A stretch of DNA of 9,564 nt from Myxococcales bacterium. Lineage in GTDB: Bacteria > Myxococcota > Myxococcia > Myxococcales > Myxococcaceae. How positions within the stretch are numbered: position 1 is the first letter of the stretch; every line of letters starts with the position of its first letter. The stretch spans positions 45,473-55,036 of the forward strand of contig PMBV01000129.1 in the NCBI GenBank assembly GCA_003153055.1, read 5' to 3'. Below the pieces are notes generated by a model, which did not search any database, was not told where the DNA came from, and saw only the letters and a list, made by a program, of their open reading frames with translations. A program made the translations under genes and the position numbers. Positions 5,467-9,564 of the stretch are shown one piece after another.

Positions 5467-8400
5467 TCAGGGCTGGTTCGCGCGCCCCGGAGTCAGGGTG
5501 GAGCAGAGCTTCCAGTCGACTGAGGCGTTGTTCTGGTCAGAGCCGTTGGGGAGACGGCAGAGCGCGCCCGGCACGGTGGAGCTGTCGGCCACCGAGACAG
5601 GCAGCATCGTCCCCTCCACCAGGCTCACGGTTCCCAGGCCAGAGATGGTCACCATGGTCATCGCGCCCTCGTACGACAGGGCGTCGACCAGAGTGTTGGT
5701 GTTGATGATCGCCAGGCCGTCCGGTGCGCCGTTCTGCACATAGTCACTGCCAGTGCCGAAGCTGATGGTGGCAACGCCCGCCGGCACCGAGGCCAGGGCC
5801 GACTGCGAACCAAGGACGAGGTACTGGCCCGCGGCGAGCGTCCCTGGGCCCAGCTCGTACGTCTTGTACACCGCGTTCCCTGAGCCATTCACCAGGACGA
5901 GTTGGTACCCGGTGAGATCGATGGGCGTCGGGCCGGCATTGAGAATCTCGACATACTCGGCGGTGTCGGTGCCGACATTGTCGTAGTCGACCTCGTTCAA
6001 CACCAGACCGCCTCCGGAGCCGATGGCGACGACGGAGCTGGCTGTGCTGGCCCCCAGCGTGGCGGTGATGGTCGCGCTCGACACCGCTCGCCCGTCAACG
6101 AAGTCGAAGGTGGCCGAGAGCTGCCGCTCGGGCACCAACACCGTGGCGGGAATGACGCCTGCGCCTACCGGCTGTAGCGCCAGGGGCACGACGACACCGC
6201 CTGCTGGCGCGGGAAGGTCGAGCGTCACCGTGAGCGTCACGGCGCCTCCGGGGACGACGCGCGGAGTCGCCGGAGTGAGCGAGGCGATGACCGGCACCTC
6301 CGACGGGTCCACCACCCGCACCGCCGCGTTCAGCGTGTTCGGGCCCAACGTGGCCGAGACGGTGACGCTCGCCACCTGTGCCGTGCCCTCGACCGGCACC
6401 TGGATGCTCGCCTGCCCCGCGGGCACCATCACGCCTCCGCCAGTGACTGCAAGGCTCCCTGGGTTGCTTGAGGTGATGGCCACGAGGGTGTCGACCTTCG
6501 GCGCGTTGGTGAGGGTCACCGTGAGCGGCGTCGGGAACGTCGGGGCCCCAGACTGCCCGACCTCTGCGAAGGACAGCGGCGGCCCAAAGCCAGCCAGCGC
6601 CGGCCTACCCAGCACCACATCGGCCGCGCTGCGTGGCTCGAGCTTCGAGTCGGCGTTGCGAAGGTCGAGGATGCCGGTCAGCGAGGTGTAGCCCTGACCC
6701 AGGAGCGGGAACGGAGTGACGAGGTACAGGGCATCATTGACCCGAAGGCCCCCGTCGACGACGAACTCGTGGATTGGCGTGGTGTCGCCTCCGTTGGCTG
6801 GCGGGTTGAGGTCGGTGACGGTGACCTCGTCGACCTCGATCAACACCGACTCGAGGGTCCTCGCCCGCGCTCCACCGGTGGCGACCTCGGCTGGCTGCAC
6901 CACCACCGGAGGAGGCGCCGCCTCGCTCGCCGAGCTGACGACCGTCGCGGTGGGCAGAGTCAGCTCGATCTGCCCGTGGTAGTCGGCGATGGTCGCCCTC
7001 GCGACGGACACCCGGTCGCCGGCCTTCACGGTGTTGCTCGTGTCGTAGACGTAGACGCCCGAGTAGTCCGCCATGCCGTTCCACGCCGGGTCGCCGGGCT
7101 TCACCTGCAGGTAGTAGCCCTGAGTGCTCCGGGCGGTAACGAGCTGGCTGGCCATCGCCACGCGGGTGCCGACGGTCATGGTGCCATCCTTCACCTGGTA
7201 GATGGTGGCAGGGCACGCTGAGTTACCGGGGTTGCTGACACGCGGGCAGCGGTCACAGGCATCTCCCGTCTTGTCACCATCGGCGTCGTCCTGGCCCGGG
7301 TTCGCCACCAGCGGGCAGTTGTCCCTCGCGTTGGGCACGCCGTCTCGATCAACGTCGGTGGGGTCGAAGCTCGTGCACGTCGTCGCGTTGGCATCGAGTG
7401 GGCACGGGTCACAGGCATCGCCCACGCCGTCGCCGTCGGTGTCTGCCTGAACGCCATTGTCCATCGGGCGTATTGGGTTGAAGACTCCCGGGCAGTTGTC
7501 TGAGATGTCGGGCAGGCCGTCGCCGTCGAAGTCGGTGGCCGTCCGGGCGCCGGTGTAGATGGTCGAGCCTCCCACGGCCGCGGGTCGGGTCGGCGTGCAG
7601 CTCGGCTCGTTCGTGGGCGTGCCACAGAAGAAGGGAGCGTAGGTGCCAGCGGCGCTCTGCAGCGCGGAGAGGCTCTTCCCGACCTCGGCCTGGACGCAGG
7701 CGCTCTTGGAACTGCCGCACACGTCGAGGGTGTCACAGGCCCCCGCTCCGGGAATGGCGCCAATGACCGCCGCCTCGCCGTAGAGCGGCTTGCCACCTCG
7801 GAGGACCAACAACACGTCTTGCGGCTCGGCATCGATGATGGCTCGGTAGTCTCGGTGGCTCGTGGCGTCGAAGATGGCCACGTCACCCAGCCTCCCAACT
7901 TCCAGCCGTCCCAGGTCCCTGTCGACGGCCGTCGCCACCGCCGCGTTGGCGGTCACCATCATCCACAGCTCGTAGTCCGAGAACGCGCGGCAGAAATACG
8001 TCTGGTTCAGCGAGTCGGCGCAGCGCAGCTCGCGGAGCAGGTTCATCGAGCCGCTGGGCAGCCAATCCGTCCCCAGGGCGATGAGGACGCCCATCCTGGC
8101 CGCCTCGCTGACACTGGCTGTATTGCCGTAGAGCGAAACGTTGGACCGGGGCGACCAGATGAGCGACGTGCCGTGTTTGGCCATGTCGATGTACTGTGTA
8201 GCCGTGAGCCCGACGCCGTGAATGTAGGCGCTCTGGTCGGTCAGCACGTTATGCCCGGCGTTGGTCGGGCCGAGGCAGACAAACTCGTTGGTAGCGTAGG
8301 CGTCGATGCCCTCGCCGACGTGGGGGAAGTAGGCATCGTCGGCGGCGACGGTGCTCTCGGCCACCACGCCGGTGAAGGCCGAGCAGGCCACAGCGCCAGG

Positions 8401-9282
8401 GAAGCCGGTCGGAGGGCTCGAGTCGTTGAGCGGAAAGACATCGAAGTCCACCGGGGCTTGCCCGGTCAGACCCTCGAGCAGCGTGCCCTTGTCGAGGTTG
8501 CGGACCAGGCCCGTCGCTCCACCGGAGCCCACGGTCGAGGTGGCGCCGCCGAAGAGGAAGCGCACCTCACCCCAGAGAACCTGGTCATTGGAGGCGCCAC
8601 CGGGAGCGGGGATCTTGGTGTGGTTGTCGAGGCCCAGGCGCCACTCGTGGCGGTGCTCGTAGCGCTCTCCCGTGTCGGCGGCCGGGGCGTCGTGGGTGTA
8701 GGTGATGTGGTCGTGGGTGTTGATGAGCCCGGGCGAGATGACCCCGCTGGGGCAGGTGACCGCGGTGGCAGCGGTGGCAGCGGCCTGGCACGTCGAGTCG
8801 GCAGCGCACGCCGCGGCGCACCCGACCTGGAGGATCCTCCCGGTCGCGTCAATCAACACCTGCCCACCACGGTAGATGGTGTCTGGGGTGAGCACCGTGC
8901 CCACCAACAGCCGCGCGCTGTCACCCGCCTTCACCGTGCAAGGCCCGGCGGGGAGCGTCTGGCAGACTATCTCGGTCGCTGGCCCTGGCTTGGGTGCACA
9001 GGCGATCTCCTTGAGACAGATGGCCGAGCACCCGTCACCGCCAGAGGTATTGCCGTCGTCGCAGGTCTCGCCCGCTTCCACGGTGCCATTTCCGCACACC
9101 GGCGACTCGCTCTGGCAGGTCGAGGAGCAACCGTCACCGCTCGTGGTGTTCCCGTCGTCACACGTCTCGCCTTGATGGACGGTGCCGTCGCCGCACGCCG
9201 GTGCTTGCCGACGAGGAGGACAGCCGAACAACGAGGAGACGCCGAGCAGGACCACGAGGGTCCAGGGATTCAGCTTACGCAT
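5467..9282 (-). CDS. Giant surface lipoprotein: Cys-rich repeats, amidohydrolase, TSP3 repeats, lamin-tail domain
   Basis: This 1271-aa protein has an N-terminus MRKLNPW, a hydrophobic run and LFGC with Cys21 as probable lipid-modified Cys. Domains in order: two CGDG/CGNG...GETCDDGN...GDGCS..C repeats (30-57, 63-90) of the myxobacterial/DUF4215 type; a metal-dependent amidohydrolase (about 118-510) with INTHDH (His190, His192), HVGEG (His321, Glu324), IHG (His355) and GTDW (Asp406), which is a full ligand and catalytic set; a Cys-containing linker; four thrombospondin-3-like calcium motifs (584-680); an OB-fold-like region (about 694-890, DUF5689/YhcR type, tentative); two Ig-like beta-domains (about 902-1088); and a lamin-tail domain starting [10 protein letters not shown] and AEYVEILN (1093-1271). 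The ATG at 9282 is chosen because GGAG lies six bases upstream; the in-frame ATG at 9303 has none. Probably a calcium-stabilised outer-surface hydrolase or deaminase; the substrate is unknown. It appears monocistronic within the window. Confidence 0.94.
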   Translation of the reverse strand: MRKLNPWTLVVLLGVSSLFGCPPRRQAPACGDGTVHQGETCDDGNTTSGDGCSSTCQSESPVCGNGTVEAGETCDDGNTSGGDGCSAICLKEIACAPKPGPATEIVCQTLPAGPCTVKAGDSARLLVGTVLTPDTIYRGGQVLIDATGRILQVGCAAACAADSTCQAAATAATAVTCPSGVISPGLINTHDHITYTHDAPAADTGERYEHRHEWRLGLDNHTKIPAPGGASNDQVLWGEVRFLFGGATSTVGSGGATGLVRNLDKGTLLEGLTGQAPVDFDVFPLNDSSPPTGFPGAVACSAFTGVVAESTVAADDAYFPHVGEGIDAYATNEFVCLGPTNAGHNVLTDQSAYIHGVGLTATQYIDMAKHGTSLIWSPRSNVSLYGNTASVSEAARMGVLIALGTDWLPSGSMNLLRELRCADSLNQTYFCRAFSDYELWMMVTANAAVATAVDRDLGRLEVGRLGDVAIFDATSHRDYRAIIDAEPQDVLLVLRGGKPLYGEAAVIGAIPGAGACDTLDVCGSSKSACVQAEVGKSLSALQSAAGTYAPFFCGTPTNEPSCTPTRPAAVGGSTIYTGARTATDFDGDGLPDISDNCPGVFNPIRPMDNGVQADTDGDGVGDACDPCPLDANATTCTSFDPTDVDRDGVPNARDNCPLVANPGQDDADGDKTGDACDRCPRVSNPGNSACPATIYQVKDGTMTVGTRVAMASQLVTARSTQGYYLQVKPGDPAWNGMADYSGVYVYDTSNTVKAGDRVSVARATIADYHGQIELTLPTATVVSSASEAAPPPVVVQPAEVATGGARARTLESVLIEVDEVTVTDLNPPANGGDTTPIHEFVVDGGLRVNDALYLVTPFPLLGQGYTSLTGILDLRNADSKLEPRSAADVVLGRPALAGFGPPLSFAEVGQSGAPTFPTPLTVTLTNAPKVDTLVAITSSNPGSLAVTGGGVMVPAGQASIQVPVEGTAQVASVTVSATLGPNTLNAAVRVVDPSEVPVIASLTPATPRVVPGGAVTLTVTLDLPAPAGGVVVPLALQPVGAGVIPATVLVPERQLSATFDFVDGRAVSSATITATLGASTASSVVAIGSGGGLVLNEVDYDNVGTDTAEYVEILNAGPTPIDLTGYQLVLVNGSGNAVYKTYELGPGTLAAGQYLVLGSQSALASVPAGVATISFGTGSDYVQNGAPDGLAIINTNTLVDALSYEGAMTMVTISGLGTVSLVEGTMLPVSVADSSTVPGALCRLPNGSDQNNASVDWKLCSTLTPGRANQP
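5470..6006 (-). other. Lamin-tail domain coding segment of the giant lipoprotein
   Basis: Residues 1093-1271 begin with [14 protein letters not shown] and [10 protein letters not shown], followed by [15 protein letters not shown] and [10 protein letters not shown]. This is the hallmark pattern of secreted bacterial lamin-tail domains, an Ig-like fold thought to serve in surface attachment or substrate binding. The last residues PGRANQP (motif TPGxxN) are the usual end of such domains, so the C-terminus is intact. Confidence 0.85.
7243..7533 (-). repeat. Thrombospondin type-3-like calcium repeats
   Basis: Four motifs, [15 protein letters not shown] (584), [15 protein letters not shown] (614), [15 protein letters not shown] (643) and [15 protein letters not shown] (666), carry the Asp-rich calcium loop and a terminal Cys-Pro. 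They probably form a rigid calcium-dependent spacer between the enzyme and the C-terminal beta-domains. Confidence 0.88.
7753..8925 (-). other. Amidohydrolase catalytic domain segment
   Basis: Residues 120-510. The N-terminal small beta-sandwich ([20 protein letters not shown]) leads into a Cys-rich insertion and [13 protein letters not shown]. The metal-site residues His190, His192, His321, His355 and Asp406, plus the general-base-like Glu324 in HVGEG, match the mononuclear deaminase/chlorohydrolase branch of the superfamily. [15 protein letters not shown] (458-472) is the typical C-terminal return to the beta-sandwich. Confidence 0.85.
9013..9195 (-). repeat. Two tandem myxobacterial Cys-rich repeats (DUF4215 type)
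   Basis: Residues 30-57 and 63-90 share CG(D/N)[18 protein letters not shown]-like and a final Cys. The matching DNA copies lie 99 bp apart. Such repeats are frequent at the N-termini of myxobacterial outer-surface proteins and support both secretion and the organism assignment. Confidence 0.88.
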
Positions 9283-9524
9283 TGAGAACTCCAAGAAGAC
9301 CATTCAAACGCCAGCGTCGGGGAGACCCCGGCCGGCGGCGGCCGACCATAGGGGTCCTCCTCCCCAGACCCAAGCGCCGAGTCGACTCCCAAACTCCGCT
9401 CTAAGGACCCGAAGCGGCGCCGCTGGGCCGCCGGCCACTGGCCAGTCGTTCAGGGCCGCCGTCATCGCATCTACGGCCCGAGTTGGGGTTTCTGAACCTC
9501 GAGGACGGGCCACTCCCCAGCCCT
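9283..9524. other. Upstream region of the giant lipoprotein gene, no gene seen
   Basis: This GC-rich stretch contains several short self-complementary sequences: CGGGG-AGA-CCCCG at 9318-9330, GAGTCGACTC at 9379-9388 and ACTGGCCAGT at 9434-9450 vicinity. A minus-strand ORF (9304-9513) has mixed third-position usage and no recognisable content. The promoter should lie here, but no convincing -35/-10 pair was found. Confidence 0.5.
9289..9292 (-). promoter_or_regulatory. Ribosome binding site for the giant lipoprotein gene
   Basis: The minus strand reads TTGGAG, with GGAG six bases before the ATG at 9282. The alternative ATG at 9303 has no such site and would add seven residues in front of the signal peptide. 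Confidence 0.6.
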
Positions 9525-9560
9525 GTCATCACGGAGTACTGATTCGTACACCGTGATGAC
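9525..9560. repeat. Near-perfect 36-bp inverted repeat at the right edge
   Basis: The left arm GTCATCACGGAGTAC (9525-9539) and right arm GTACACCGTGATGAC (9546-9560) pair at 14 of 15 positions, with one A-A mismatch, around the 6-base loop TGATTC. No T-run follows the part of the flanks visible on either side. It could be a terminator for a gene beyond the edge, a dimeric-regulator operator, or a dispersed REP-like element. Confidence 0.7.
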
Positions 9561-9564
9561 GCGC

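Noticed and set aside
7819..9285. 488-codon plus-strand frame opposite the amidohydrolase part
   Set aside because: It is fully antisense to a well-supported multi-domain gene. The translation is Arg/Gly/Val/His rich with no motifs.
9304..9513. 69-codon minus-strand ORF upstream of the giant lipoprotein gene
   Set aside because: Mixed third-position base use, no ribosome site, no recognisable motif. It is more likely leader or promoter DNA.
783..9534. Shared 8-mer CATCACGG at 783-790 and in the right-edge hairpin arm (9527-9534)
   Set aside because: A single 8-base match across 9.5 kb is compatible with chance, and the left copy lacks the extended inverted repeat.
1..9564. CRISPR array, insertion sequence, integrase or RNA gene
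   Set aside because: No regularly spaced repeats, transposase motifs, terminal inverted repeats with target duplication, or tRNA/rRNA-like sequence was seen.

Overview
The window looks like a chromosomal segment of a myxobacterium (Myxococcota). The DNA is high-GC with strongly G/C-ending codons. One gene carries two Cys-rich CGDG...GETCDDGN...GDGCS..C repeats, a repeat type very common in myxobacterial surface proteins. There are also calcium-type thrombospondin-3 repeats, a lamin-tail domain and two predicted lipoproteins. No tRNA, rRNA, CRISPR array, integrase or insertion sequence was seen.

Layout, left to right. Positions 1-393 (minus) hold the 5' part of a secreted protein of unknown function. 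It starts at GTG, runs off the left edge and has a less G/C-biased codon usage than its neighbours. Positions 394-825 are largely non-coding, with one weak 41-residue minus-strand ORF (502-627) and a hairpin (697-718). A TetR-family repressor (826-1596, minus) is transcribed away from a class I SAM methyltransferase (1713-2294, plus). The 116-bp gap between them contains a good sigma-70-like promoter for the repressor, and a cluster of inverted and direct GCGAG repeats overlaps its -10/start region, which suggests autoregulation. After the methyltransferase comes a complete PLP-dependent tryptophanase (tnaA, 2392-3765), then a three-domain thioredoxin-fold lipoprotein (3866-5410). A GC-rich hairpin (5427-5451) separates it from a convergent giant lipoprotein (5467-9282, minus, 1271 aa). 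That protein joins Cys-rich repeats, an amidohydrolase with all expected metal ligands, thrombospondin-3 repeats, an OB-fold-like region, two Ig-like beta-domains and a C-terminal lamin-tail domain. The last 282 bp contain no convincing gene but end in a near-perfect 15-bp-arm inverted repeat (9525-9560).

How the genes may work together (inference). TetR, methyltransferase and tryptophanase could form a small tryptophan-to-indole module, with indole release controlled by the repressor and possible methylation of the product or a related small molecule. The residues that separate tryptophanase from tyrosine phenol-lyase (Asp127, Ile383, His449) all favour tryptophanase. The two large lipoproteins are probably independent envelope or surface proteins. 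The most unusual items are the duplicated GILT-like domains that keep the first active-site Cys but have Gly in place of the second, and the amidohydrolase/lamin-tail surface fusion.
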